64,000 nt of DNA from Phycisphaerales bacterium UBA854 (GTDB lineage Bacteria > Planctomycetota > Phycisphaerae > Phycisphaerales > SM1A02). Both the position numbers and the translations under genes were made by a program. Shown piece after piece: positions 27,181 through 35,923 of this stretch. Under the pieces are notes generated by a model. It saw only the letters and a program-made list of their open reading frames with translations. It did no database searches and was not told the origin of the DNA. Location: positions 69,869 through 133,868 of the forward strand of contig DBGM01000051.1 in assembly GCA_002295885.1 (NCBI GenBank), in the 5' to 3' direction. Each line of letters opens with the position of its first letter. Positions within the stretch are counted from its first letter, which is position 1.

Positions 27181-29558
27181 GCTTCACCTCCGGCAGCGGC
27201 GAGGGCCGCTTCCTGACGTCGACGCACAAGGACCGGCTTGACGTAGAACGCGTACATGAGGCCAATCACCATGAGCACGCTTCCGGCCAACTGGACCCAG
27301 ACGCCCTCGCGGTTTCCGACTCCGAGCACGGTGTAGTTCAGTCCCTGCGAGGGGACGTCGCCCTTGAACCGGGCCGGATCGGGAGGATCCCACTGGGACT
27401 GGAAGAACCAGAATCCATCCTGCTCAGCCGGAGCGTTCACACTGATGTCTGCCTCCTGCGAACCGGTCTGATTCTCGAATTCCACCCGGCTGGTCCAGTT
27501 CAGGATGCTGGAAGTGCTACCCGTGAATCCTCCGATGTGGTCCTGGGTGTCGAAGCCGAGAAGGGAGACGCGGGCCGGCAGCGGCTCGCTGCGTCTCGAG
27601 AGCATCAACTGGACCGTCCGTCCATCCTCGAGTTCGACCGTGGTCGGTCGCCAGGGGAATCGACGGAGGACATCGTTGCGGGAAGGGAATGGCCAGTGGT
27701 GATAGGCCAGCCACGCCTCCCGGCCGGCGGATCCCGGAACATCCACCCGGACCATCGAATACATGTTTCCGATGGATGGATCGAGCTGGGCCTTCGGGAC
27801 GATCGACGGTCTGGTGGAGGTGGTCGTGTAGGCCGAGTAGCTCGGAACCGTCATCGAGATCCCGGGAACGAGCTCGACCGAATCGCCGATGACGACGTCC
27901 ATCGCCACGGGTGGTTCCTCGGGCTTGAAGTTCGTGAGGAGCCTCAGGCGGGATTCATCCGGTCCTGCGACGAGAAGGACGGGGGCCGGAGGGCGCGTCG
28001 ATGGTTCGAATCGCATCTTGATTCCGGTATCGAGTTCACGTCGTTCGACCGTGTGGTCGGTCGGTCCGTCACCGGGGGTCGGGAGCGGAAGGTCTCCGTT
28101 GAACGACGTGTCGTCGAACACCCAGCGCATCCACCGGTCGCCGTCCTTCTCGATCTCGACGCGGACCATCGAGATGTCCCGGCCCTCGATCGAGAGACGT
28201 TCGTCGTACCGGACGGGTCTCCAGGAGTACGGGCTTCCCTCGACCGGCTGCATCGGGAGGTCGGGGTCGAGTTCGGAGAGTCCCTCGATCGGAATAGTCC
28301 GGGACGAACCCTCGACACCGGGAATCTCGATCACGATTCGGGGGACTCTGGGATTGACGAAATCCTCGAACTCGGTCTCGTCCTCGATCCACATGAACTG
28401 CATCAGGGACGGGTCCGCATTGGAGGCCGACTGGTTCATCGCGAAGAGTTCGTACTGTTGGCTGCGTCCCTCACTGGTCCGGAAGTCGACGGTGACCGAG
28501 GGGGCGAACTCATCGCCCCCGGGCTCGGTACGCGTCTCGAGGACGGCGGCCCGGAGATAGTCGGTCACGCGGATGGGTGTGTCGCCCAGAGGATCCAGAG
28601 TCGAGATCGCATCAGCCCGGAGATCGAGGGGTTTGATGTACGTCTTGCCGTCGTCGGGGAACGGCCAGGTGGTTCCAAGCTTCGACAGGTAGTTGTTGTA
28701 CCGGGGAAGATCGTCGATCGGTCGTTCGATCCAAGGGGAGACACCGATGAACGAACCCTCCTCGTCACGATCGACTTCCCGGATGTACAGGGCCGAGGAG
28801 TGCATGACATGGAAGTGGTCGCGGACATCGGGCTTGAGGCGGATCGAGAGTTCCTCGTCGATGACCGGTTTCCCCACCACCTTGATCGCACGTGCGAAGG
28901 GCTGTTTGGGATCACCGCTCGAGACGAGGTCCTCGGTGTACTGTGGATAGCCAAGGATGACCTGACGGATGAAGCGTCGCTCCGGTGCCTGCACGGCGAC
29001 GGATACGGAGTAGGCCCTGGTTCCGGAATCCTTCCCTGAGAGCAGTTCCCATTCCGGATCGATGGAGGTGATCTGGAAGGACCATTCGTCCTCCCCCTCC
29101 CCCACGGTCATGATGGAACCAGGCATCACGAGCATGTCGACCGGATCCTGGTCCGGTACCTCGATCTGCATGATGGCACGGGCGATGGGCACATCACCCT
29201 CGATCTTCGTGGCGAAGTACTCGATGCTTCCCACCACCAGCATGATGATGCCGGTGTGGATGGTCCACACTCCGAGATTGATCTTGTTGAAGGGGATCCG
29301 GCGGATGGTGGTCACCACCAACACCAGTGAGAACATGCCCACCAGAACGTAGAACGGCCACCAGTGGAACCACTCGAATTCGGTCATCTCCAGCCAACTG
29401 GCTTCGCGCAGGGCGTACCAGGTGGTCGGCTCCCAGAGTGCCCAGTGGATGGGAATGCCCGCAGATCCGATGGCGCTGTAGACGAAGAGCAGCACCATGA
29501 ACACGATGCCGACGCGTACGCTGCTTAGGAAGTCAAGGATGAACTTGAATGGGCTCAT
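27177..29558 (-). CDS. resB: Cytochrome c biogenesis protein ResB (Ccs1)
   Basis: 793 residues. Three N-terminal transmembrane helices (about 8-27, 68-85, 95-115) with the family opening FLSSVRVGIVFMVLLFVYSAIGS, a very large periplasmic domain (about 120-740), and a final transmembrane helix near 745-770. ResB and CcsA form the haem-delivery and ligation complex. No ribosome binding site is evident before ATG 29558. It is larger than most ResB proteins (about 450-550), the extra length being in the periplasmic beta-rich part. Confidence 0.9.
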   Translation of the reverse strand: MSPFKFILDFLSSVRVGIVFMVLLFVYSAIGSAGIPIHWALWEPTTWYALREASWLEMTEFEWFHWWPFYVLVGMFSLVLVVTTIRRIPFNKINLGVWTIHTGIIMLVVGSIEYFATKIEGDVPIARAIMQIEVPDQDPVDMLVMPGSIMTVGEGEDEWSFQITSIDPEWELLSGKDSGTRAYSVSVAVQAPERRFIRQVILGYPQYTEDLVSSGDPKQPFARAIKVVGKPVIDEELSIRLKPDVRDHFHVMHSSALYIREVDRDEEGSFIGVSPWIERPIDDLPRYNNYLSKLGTTWPFPDDGKTYIKPLDLRADAISTLDPLGDTPIRVTDYLRAAVLETRTEPGGDEFAPSVTVDFRTSEGRSQQYELFAMNQSASNADPSLMQFMWIEDETEFEDFVNPRVPRIVIEIPGVEGSSRTIPIEGLSELDPDLPMQPVEGSPYSWRPVRYDERLSIEGRDISMVRVEIEKDGDRWMRWVFDDTSFNGDLPLPTPGDGPTDHTVERRELDTGIKMRFEPSTRPPAPVLLVAGPDESRLRLLTNFKPEEPPVAMDVVIGDSVELVPGISMTVPSYSAYTTTSTRPSIVPKAQLDPSIGNMYSMVRVDVPGSAGREAWLAYHHWPFPSRNDVLRRFPWRPTTVELEDGRTVQLMLSRRSEPLPARVSLLGFDTQDHIGGFTGSTSSILNWTSRVEFENQTGSQEADISVNAPAEQDGFWFFQSQWDPPDPARFKGDVPSQGLNYTVLGVGNREGVWVQLAGSVLMVIGLMYAFYVKPVLVRRRQEAALAAAGGEA

Positions 29559-29597
29559 TGGAGGTTCGCGAAATCATCGGCCCGAAACGGAATCGGG

Positions 29598-30455
29598 CTA
29601 TGTGTGATCGTAGACCCCATGACCCGTTTTGTTGCCAAGTCGTCCCAAATCGACCAATTCAACGAGTTTTGGGGCTGGGAGGTACTTGTCGTCGCCCAGG
29701 CCGCGGTGCATGACCAGCATGATGTCCCGGCAGACGTCCAGACCGATGTGATCGGCGAGTCGCAGGGGGCCCATCGGGAAGGCGCATCCGAGGGTCATGA
29801 TCGAATCGATGTTCTCGGGCTCCGCGACCCCGTCCGCCCAGGCGTGGAACGCCTCGTTGATCATGGGCATGAGGACCCGGTTGCTGACGAATCCAGCGAA
29901 GTCGTTGGCCGGAACCGGAATCTTGCCCATGGACTCCGAAAGCTCGATGGTCCGGTGGGTGGTCTCCTCGCTGGTGTCTCGCCCCTTGATGACCTCGACG
30001 AGCTTCATCACCGGGACCGGATTGAAGAAGTGCATTCCGATCACCCGGTCGGATGCCCCGGGGACGGCTTCGGCCAGCTCGGTGATCGAGATCGAGGAGG
30101 TGTTGGTCGCCAACACGACGTCCGGACCGAAGGTCTCGAACATCCGGACGAAGATCTTCTTCTTCAGATCCGAATTCTCGGTGGCCGCCTCGACGACCCA
30201 GTCCGCATCGGATGCATCGGCCATGTCAGTGACGCATGTGATGCGCGCCAGTGCCGAATCTGCCTCTTCACGGGTCATGCGTTCCTTCTGGACGTTCCGG
30301 TCCATGGTCTTGGCGTGGTAGCCTGACGCACGTTCCAACTGCTCATTCGAGACATCGACGAGTGCGACTTCGATTCCCCGGGATGCGGCGACCAGAGCGA
30401 TACCGCTGCCCATGGTGCCGGCACCGATGACCGCCATTTTACGTACGTGTGACAT
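29598..30455 (-). CDS. 3-hydroxyacyl-CoA dehydrogenase (Hbd/FadB2-like)
   Basis: 285 residues, the size of stand-alone 3-hydroxybutyryl-CoA dehydrogenase. Rossmann GAGTMGSGIA at residues 11-20; the catalytic His lies in GMHFFNPVPVMKLVE; FVSNRVLMPMINEA and the GPLRLADHIGLD C-terminal region complete the family. It oxidises 3-hydroxyacyl-CoA with NAD in fatty acid or polyhydroxybutyrate metabolism. It is 22 bases after prpC on the same strand, and GGAG precedes the ATG by 6 bases. Confidence 0.93.
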   Translation of the reverse strand: MSHVRKMAVIGAGTMGSGIALVAASRGIEVALVDVSNEQLERASGYHAKTMDRNVQKERMTREEADSALARITCVTDMADASDADWVVEAATENSDLKKKIFVRMFETFGPDVVLATNTSSISITELAEAVPGASDRVIGMHFFNPVPVMKLVEVIKGRDTSEETTHRTIELSESMGKIPVPANDFAGFVSNRVLMPMINEAFHAWADGVAEPENIDSIMTLGCAFPMGPLRLADHIGLDVCRDIMLVMHRGLGDDKYLPAPKLVELVDLGRLGNKTGHGVYDHT

Positions 30456-30477
30456 GGTTGACTCCGCCGGCCCGGGA

Positions 30478-31623
30478 TCAGGATTCCCAGGACTTCAGTT
30501 CGGGACCGGTGTACTCGGCCAGCGGCCTGATGATCCGGTTGTTCTGGTGCTGCTCCATGATGTGGGCACACCATCCGGTCACGCGGCTGGCCACGAAGAT
30601 GGGTGTGTACTGGGGAACCGGAATGCCCATCGAGAAGTAGGTCATTCCGCAGGGGTAGTCCACGTTGGGGTGGATGTTCTTCTCGCGGAGCATGATGCCC
30701 TGGACCTCGTCTCCGAGATCGAACCACTTCCTGGCTTCCGGATTCTCCTGCTCGGAATACTTGAGTCCCCATTCCCGCAGGATGCCGGCACGGTGGTCGC
30801 CGTTCTTGTAGACCCGGTGACCGAACCCCATAAGCTTCCGCTTGGTTTCGAATGCGTTCTGCAACCAGGCTTCCGCCGTGGTGCCGCCCTCGACCGCCTC
30901 CATGATCTCGGCCAGCATGTCCATCGCCGCTTCGTTGGCCCCGCCGTGCAGCGGACCCTTCAACGCGCCGATGCCGCCGCAGATCGCCGAATGCATGTCG
31001 GACATCGTCGATGCGATCACCCGGCAGGTGAAGGTCGAGGCGTTGAAGTCGTGCTCGGCGTAGAGGATGAGCGATACATCCATGACCTTCGCCGCGATCT
31101 CGCCGGGACGCTCGCCGGTGATGCAGAGGAGTAGGTTGGCGGCGTGCGAGAGGGAGGGATCGGGAGCAACCGCTTCCTTGCCTTCCAGTGCACGCTGGTG
31201 CGCGCCGATCATCGCCGGAATGGAGGCCATCAAACGCTTCGACTTCCGCAGTTCGGCCTCCGGCGAGTTGTCCTCGCAGTCGGGATCAAGGTGCGAAGCG
31301 GCCGAGACGGCCGTCCGCAGGGCGGACATCGGATGCGTGTCGGGGGATGTCTTCGCGATCTTCTGGACCAGTTCGATCACACTCGGGTGGGGGTTCGCAT
31401 ACTCGTTGATCTCCGCCTTGAAGGCGTCCAACTCCGCGGATGAGGGCTTGTGGCCGACCAGCAGGAGAAAGGCGACCTCCTCGAAGGTCGCATGGGCGGC
31501 CAGATCCGCGATTTCGTATCCCCGGTAGATGAGGTGCGACTGGCCGACCGAGCAGATCTGGGTATCGCCGATGGTCTGGCCGGCGAGTCCTCGGGTGTCA
31601 GGTTGCTTGGTCGACGTCGTCAT
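30478..31623 (-). CDS. prpC: Citrate synthase family protein, probably 2-methylcitrate synthase
   Basis: 381 residues, the length of the short (PrpC-like) citrate synthases. The catalytic triad regions are visible: LYAEHDFNASTF (His and Asp-bearing region), GPLHGGANEAAMDML and GFGHRVYK. Substrate pockets of PrpC and type II citrate synthase are similar, so the call leans on prpB being next on the same strand. PrpC joins propionyl-CoA with oxaloacetate. No dehydratase (PrpD/AcnD) is in the window. Confidence 0.85.
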   Translation of the reverse strand: MTTSTKQPDTRGLAGQTIGDTQICSVGQSHLIYRGYEIADLAAHATFEEVAFLLLVGHKPSSAELDAFKAEINEYANPHPSVIELVQKIAKTSPDTHPMSALRTAVSAASHLDPDCEDNSPEAELRKSKRLMASIPAMIGAHQRALEGKEAVAPDPSLSHAANLLLCITGERPGEIAAKVMDVSLILYAEHDFNASTFTCRVIASTMSDMHSAICGGIGALKGPLHGGANEAAMDMLAEIMEAVEGGTTAEAWLQNAFETKRKLMGFGHRVYKNGDHRAGILREWGLKYSEQENPEARKWFDLGDEVQGIMLREKNIHPNVDYPCGMTYFSMGIPVPQYTPIFVASRVTGWCAHIMEQHQNNRIIRPLAEYTGPELKSWES

Positions 31624-31734
31624 GATGTGGAGTCCAATCGTGTAGTAAGGTGCGAATCCATCCCCAAAATCACTGGAGGATGCCTCAAGCCAAGCGATTG
31701 TAGTGGATCAGGAGGGTCGCGTCGCGGACCAGTA

Positions 31735-32610
31735 TCAGGAGGTCCGAGTGGTCGAATTGGGGTGGATCCACGGCGTCCCAGGGGTGTATCCGAGCAGGTC
31801 GTAGAGTTCCTCCCTCGTCTGCATCGAGTCGAGCAGCTTGGAGACGTCGCCGTCCCGATGCAGGATCTCCAGTGCCCGGACCACGGCACCCATGGCAATC
31901 CGCTGCATGGTGACGGGATAGATCACGAGGTCGTATCCCATGCCGGAGAAGTCGTCGATGTTCAGAATCGGCGTCTTGCCAAATTCCGTCATGTTGGCCA
32001 GGAGAAGGCCCGGACACCGGTCCGCGAACTCCGCAAACTCGTCCTGGGACGCGAGTCCCTCGGGGAAGATCATGTCCGCTCCCGCCTCCCGGTAAGCAAG
32101 GGCACGTTCGACCGCCGCATCCATGCCCTCGACCGATCGGGCATCGGTCCGTGCGATCAACAGGAAGTCGGGATGGTTCCTGCCGGAGGCGGCGGCACGG
32201 ATGTTCTCCACCATGCGTTCGACCCCCACGAGCGTCTTGCCGTCGAGGTGACCGCATCGTTTCGGAAAGACCTGATCCTCGAGGTGCATGCCGGCCGCAC
32301 CCGCCCGGTCGTATTCGTGGACGGCGCGGACGATCATCTCCTCCTCGCCGTAACCGGTGTCGGCGTCGGCGATGATGGGTAGTCCACTGGCCTCCGAGAC
32401 CTCCCGGATAGTGCGGCAGACCTCCGACAGGGTCAGCATGCCGACATCGGGCACCCCCGCCGCATTGGCGGTGGCTCCTCCGGAGATGTAGGCGGATTCG
32501 AATCCGGCCGCCGCGATCGCCCGTCCGACCAGGGCGTTCCACGCCCCGGGACACATCACCGTTCCTTCGGCGAGAAGGGTTCGAAGTCGCGTGGCCGGAT
32601 GGTCTGTCAT
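31735..32610 (-). CDS. prpB: 2-methylisocitrate lyase (isocitrate lyase/PEP mutase superfamily)
   Basis: 291 residues. The signature of the lyase branch is the catalytic KRCGHLDGK (about 117-125) together with DADTGYGE and MHLEDQVFPK. It cleaves 2-methylisocitrate to pyruvate and succinate in propionate breakdown, with Mg2+ held by the Asp residues. The ATG at 32610 is preceded by TAGAAT with only 6 bases between, and no ribosome binding site, so the mRNA is probably leaderless. It is 111 bases upstream of prpC on the same strand. Confidence 0.88.
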   Translation of the reverse strand: MTDHPATRLRTLLAEGTVMCPGAWNALVGRAIAAAGFESAYISGGATANAAGVPDVGMLTLSEVCRTIREVSEASGLPIIADADTGYGEEEMIVRAVHEYDRAGAAGMHLEDQVFPKRCGHLDGKTLVGVERMVENIRAAASGRNHPDFLLIARTDARSVEGMDAAVERALAYREAGADMIFPEGLASQDEFAEFADRCPGLLLANMTEFGKTPILNIDDFSGMGYDLVIYPVTMQRIAMGAVVRALEILHRDGDVSKLLDSMQTREELYDLLGYTPGTPWIHPNSTTRTS

Positions 32611-32616
32611 GTCAGC

Positions 32617-32622
32617 ATTCTA
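32617..32622 (-). promoter_or_regulatory. -10-like TAGAAT directly before prpB
   Basis: On the minus strand TAGAAT is followed by GCTGAC and then the ATG of prpB, so transcription would begin on the start codon. No -35 seen. Confidence 0.45.
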
Positions 32623-32644
32623 TCTCAGGTCGAAGCGGCGATTT

Positions 32645-33946
32645 TCACCACCCCGAATGAATCTCCGATTCGGGGTAGTACCAGTTCAGTATCTCGCGGA
32701 AGGACTTTCCACGGGTACCGAGTTCCTGGGCTCCGTACTGACAGAGTCCGACTCCGTGTCCGAACCCGTGTCCAGCAAGAACGATTCGTCCACGATCGAC
32801 CGATCCCGTGGCCCAGCCCGACCACAACGGCTTGAAGTCCGACTTCGGCGCCCCCGCTCCGCGGTAGTTACACGCCTCGAGGAACTCCGGAATCGTGAGG
32901 TCAGCGGTTCGTCCTCCGCGATCTGTGATCCGGAGCACGTTGGGACGACCGTGCGGGTTTCGCTGATGCACGTCGATCGATTGGACCGACGTCAGTCGAC
33001 GCATCCGACCATCACCACGGTGGGTGGCCCAGGCCTGGAAGCGACGATGCAGCGTTCTCGCCGAACGATCGATCTCCCAGGTGTAGAGCGGCGACTTCGT
33101 ACACGGATCTCTCCCGTCGTGACCTTCGAGCGGTGGGATGTCGTTCACCGGTGACGGTCCGATCTGATCGACCGCAACCGCGGCCAGTCCGCCGCAGCAG
33201 CTGCTGTAGTAGCCCGGAACGAGTTGTCCATTCCAGGACAGGACCATGCCTCTGGTCATGGCCTGGGCTTCGTGGGCGGTCCGGTTTTCGGTGATCCCGA
33301 CATAGGCCTGCGAAGTCGGGGACGCGACCACATCCCAGTCGCGGTGGGATCGCATCTGCACCTCCATGCAGGCGAAGCTCCGGGCTGCGACGGCCTGGGC
33401 CGCGTAGCAGGAGAAGTTCCAACCCGCGTACAGCTCTCCGGCGAGGACTCCGGGGATGTAGTCCTCCATTCGGACGTGTTCGACGAGATGCCAGCCTCCG
33501 GAATCCGAGGCGATGCAGTGCAGCACACCCGAGAACCGATGATCACCATCCGCGATCCGGATCGGGTTCTCTGAACGGATTCGGATCGTGGAGCCGCTGT
33601 GACGAAGTGATTCCCCTTTCGGTTCGGATCTGATGATCCAGTCGCCGTTCCGGTGTTCGACGACGACCGGAGCATCCAGTTGGTGGCTTGAATCGGATGC
33701 ATCGACGATCTCCAGGACGAACCCCCTCTCTCCGATGGAGATCGCATCATCCCGGTCGCGACTGGATTCAAGTCGAACCCGAACCACCGGCTCTGTGGTC
33801 GGGAGATGCAGACGAATCCCCTGCTCCGGGGTGGATTCCGTCCGCTCACCGGTGTCCTGGACGTCGTCGGAACACGAGACGAGACACAGGACCGCCAGTG
33901 CCCCGAGGAGGCGCGGTGATCGTGATGCACTGCATGGTGACGGCAC
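32645..33946 (-). CDS. SpoIID/LytB-domain lipoprotein
   Basis: 433 residues. A lipobox-like LAVLCLVSC (about 16-24) suggests a lipoprotein. SpoIID domain features follow: MEDYIPGVLAGEL, AQAVAARSFACMEV, GYYSSCCGG and, at the end, GHGFGHGVGLCQYGAQELG. SpoIID of Bacillus is a lytic transglycosylase that trims stemless peptidoglycan; in non-sporulating bacteria the relatives are cell-wall remodelling factors (for example LytB). Planctomycetes do carry peptidoglycan, so a wall role is reasonable. GTG start 33946 lies one base after the stop of the alphaCTD gene, so translation is coupled. Confidence 0.87.
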   Translation of the reverse strand: MPSPCSASRSPRLLGALAVLCLVSCSDDVQDTGERTESTPEQGIRLHLPTTEPVVRVRLESSRDRDDAISIGERGFVLEIVDASDSSHQLDAPVVVEHRNGDWIIRSEPKGESLRHSGSTIRIRSENPIRIADGDHRFSGVLHCIASDSGGWHLVEHVRMEDYIPGVLAGELYAGWNFSCYAAQAVAARSFACMEVQMRSHRDWDVVASPTSQAYVGITENRTAHEAQAMTRGMVLSWNGQLVPGYYSSCCGGLAAVAVDQIGPSPVNDIPPLEGHDGRDPCTKSPLYTWEIDRSARTLHRRFQAWATHRGDGRMRRLTSVQSIDVHQRNPHGRPNVLRITDRGGRTADLTIPEFLEACNYRGAGAPKSDFKPLWSGWATGSVDRGRIVLAGHGFGHGVGLCQYGAQELGTRGKSFREILNWYYPESEIHSGW

Positions 33947-33947
33947 G

Positions 33948-34886
33948 TCAGTCGAGCATGCGGAGCGTGAGACCGAATGAGGCGAGCTTGTCCTTCACCT
34001 CGTCGAGACTCGTGGCCCCGAAGTTCTTGACACCCATGAGTTCAGCCTCGGTCCGGGTCGCCAGATCACCGACGGTCTGGACCCCCAGGAGCTGGAGGGC
34101 CTTGCGGGCGCGGACGGAAAGGTCCAGTTGCGACATGGACTTGTTGAGCACGCTCTCGGACGCGACGCCCTTGAGCTGATCGAGGATCTCCTCGCGGACC
34201 CGGCTGTACTGGTGTTCGATGTTCTGACCGAGACGGAGTCCCTTCATGGAGAGCATCTTCTTGATCTCCACCAGGGATGTCTCACCGAAATTCTTGTAGC
34301 TGAGCAGCTCCGCCTCGGACACCTTCAACAGGTCGCCCAGGGTCCGGATCTGCATCTTCTTGAGGCAGTTTCTCGCACGCACCGAGAGCTCGAAGTCGGT
34401 GACCGGGGTATCGAGCATCGCATTTCGCTTCGCGACGTCGCGGGCCTGCTCCTCGTCGTAGTACATATCACGGGAGGCGTTGATGTCCTTCATGAACAGC
34501 AGGGCGCGCTGGTGGGTGGGATTGGTGTCGATCACCTGCCGCACGCACTTCTCGGCACGGATGATGTCGCCGCGATCTTCGAAGATGACCGCGAGATTGA
34601 GGAGTGCATTGATGTGGGGTCGATCCAGCATCGTCAGCTGGGTGTAGTACTCGACTGCCTCATCCTCTTCACCGGCGAGATCCAGGAGGTATGCGAGGCG
34701 AAAGACCAGGGAGGCCGAACCGTTGGTTCCGGCGGCCTTGCGAAGAAGATCGATCGCACCCTGGCGATCACCTTCGGAATCCATCGTCGTGGCCTGTTGG
34801 AGCAGTTCGGCCGCCTCCTGCGGGTTTCCGCTGGGGGCCTCGCCACCGATCATCGTGTCAAGTACGTCGCCTGCATGTGCCGCCAC
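33948..34886 (-). CDS. TPR protein with two RNA polymerase alpha C-terminal domains
   Basis: 312 residues from GTG 34886, which has AGGAG 7 bases upstream. TPR-like helices occupy about 20-130 (EAAELLQQATTMDSEGDRQGA; LLNLAVIFEDRGDIIRAEKC). Two helix-hairpin-helix domains of the RpoA alphaCTD type follow: 162-220 (ELSVRARNCLKK...YKNFGETSLVEIK) and 247-312 (DLSVRARKALQL...VKNFGATSLDEVK). Compared with E. coli alphaCTD, domain 1 keeps R265, N268, C269, G296, S299 and E302 equivalents (R170, N173, C174, G201, S204, E207), with K298 changed to T203; domain 2 keeps R259 but has Lys in place of N268. There is no polymerase-assembly domain, so it is not RpoA. It should bind AT-rich UP-like DNA or polymerase partners; its regulatory role is inferred. 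Confidence 0.88.
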   Translation of the reverse strand: MAAHAGDVLDTMIGGEAPSGNPQEAAELLQQATTMDSEGDRQGAIDLLRKAAGTNGSASLVFRLAYLLDLAGEEDEAVEYYTQLTMLDRPHINALLNLAVIFEDRGDIIRAEKCVRQVIDTNPTHQRALLFMKDINASRDMYYDEEQARDVAKRNAMLDTPVTDFELSVRARNCLKKMQIRTLGDLLKVSEAELLSYKNFGETSLVEIKKMLSMKGLRLGQNIEHQYSRVREEILDQLKGVASESVLNKSMSQLDLSVRARKALQLLGVQTVGDLATRTEAELMGVKNFGATSLDEVKDKLASFGLTLRMLD

Positions 34887-34991
34887 TGGAAATCTCCTGT
34901 CTGGTGCCTGTTTCGAGCCGTGCAGTGTACCGGGGGCCGGATGCTGTCTCAATCCCCGGGGGACGACGACCGCCCTGACGGCCTGAAATCG

Positions 34992-34997
34992 TAGAAT
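34992..34997 (+). promoter_or_regulatory. -10-like TAGAAT before the ChaN-like gene
   Basis: TAGAAT is followed by 8 bases and the ATG at 35006; a start of transcription would lie on or just before the start codon. Same layout as prpB. Confidence 0.45.
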
Positions 34998-35005
34998 CGG
35001 CACCC

Positions 35006-35920
35006 ATGAACCACCTGACACCAGCTACCACCGCTCGAATCGGCATCGGAATCCTCCTCATCGCCGCCGCAGGTCTCACGGGTTGCGGCACGACATCGAC
35101 ACCACGCATGACGTTCGATGAGGTCCGCACATCCGTCGTGATCGAGGATCGTGATGGATCACCGGTGTCGTGGGACGGGTTGATCGAACGACTGGATGAG
35201 TCGGATGTGATCGTGCTCGGAGAACTGCATGACGATCATGTGGCACATCTCGTCCAGCGTGCGGTGGTGCAGGATGTCGGAGACCGAAGACCGGGAACCG
35301 TCCTGGCCATGGAGATGCTCGAACGGGATGAACAGCCGCTGGTCGACGACTACCGGGAAGGTCTGATCTCACCGGAGACGTTCACCAGGTTGACGTTCTC
35401 CGGGTCATGGGCGGGTGAGGGAAGCTGGGATGATTGGTACCTCCCGATCATCGATTCAGCCCATGATCGCGGCATGATGGTCGTCGCGGCCAATGCACCA
35501 CGGCGATACGTGACGCTCGCCCGGACCGACGGGTTCGAGCGACTCGACGGTCTTCCGGATGAACGCAGGCGGTTCGTGGAATGGCCGGACCCCCCCATCG
35601 GAGACGGATACCGGAAGCGGTTCATGGATCTCATGTCCGGTGACGGGGAACGGGAGATCGACGAGGAGGTCGCCGAGTCCTACTTCCGTGCCCAGCAGAC
35701 CTGGGATGCGACGATGGCCGACTCGGTCGCGTTGCATCGCCCCGCCGATGGTGGAGCGGTCATCCTCATGCTGGGACGGTTCCACAGCGACTTCGACGGT
35801 GGAACCGTGGTCATGCTCAGGCGGAAGCTGCCCGATGCGCGGATCACCGTGATCAGTCTCGGTCCTCCCGATGAGGACGAGGGTGTTCCCGCGGATCTGA
35901 TGATCCGCGACGCCCGGTGA
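35006..35920 (+). CDS. ChaN-family lipoprotein (haem-binding uptake protein domain)
   Basis: 304 residues. The signal peptide ends with a lipobox, AAAGLTGC (Cys about residue 27). The ChaN/DUF399 domain is recognisable by VLGELHDDHVAHLVQRAVV, LAMEMLERDEQPLVDDY, LTFSGSWAG and VVAANAPRRYV, all typical positions. Campylobacter ChaR/ChaN binds two haems and acts with an outer-membrane receptor; homologues elsewhere are uncharacterised. It is divergent from the TPR-alphaCTD gene and convergent with tsaC. No TonB receptor is near, so haem uptake is only a family-based suggestion. Confidence 0.82.
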   Translation: MNHLTPATTARIGIGILLIAAAGLTGCGTTSTPRMTFDEVRTSVVIEDRDGSPVSWDGLIERLDESDVIVLGELHDDHVAHLVQRAVVQDVGDRRPGTVLAMEMLERDEQPLVDDYREGLISPETFTRLTFSGSWAGEGSWDDWYLPIIDSAHDRGMMVVAANAPRRYVTLARTDGFERLDGLPDERRRFVEWPDPPIGDGYRKRFMDLMSGDGEREIDEEVAESYFRAQQTWDATMADSVALHRPADGGAVILMLGRFHSDFDGGTVVMLRRKLPDARITVISLGPPDEDEGVPADLMIRDAR

Positions 35921-35923
35921 CCA

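Noticed and set aside
25297..29039. Long plus-strand frames (639 and 646 residues)
   Set aside because: They lie antisense to ccsA and resB and are made of repeated Arg, Asp, Glu and His without any motif.
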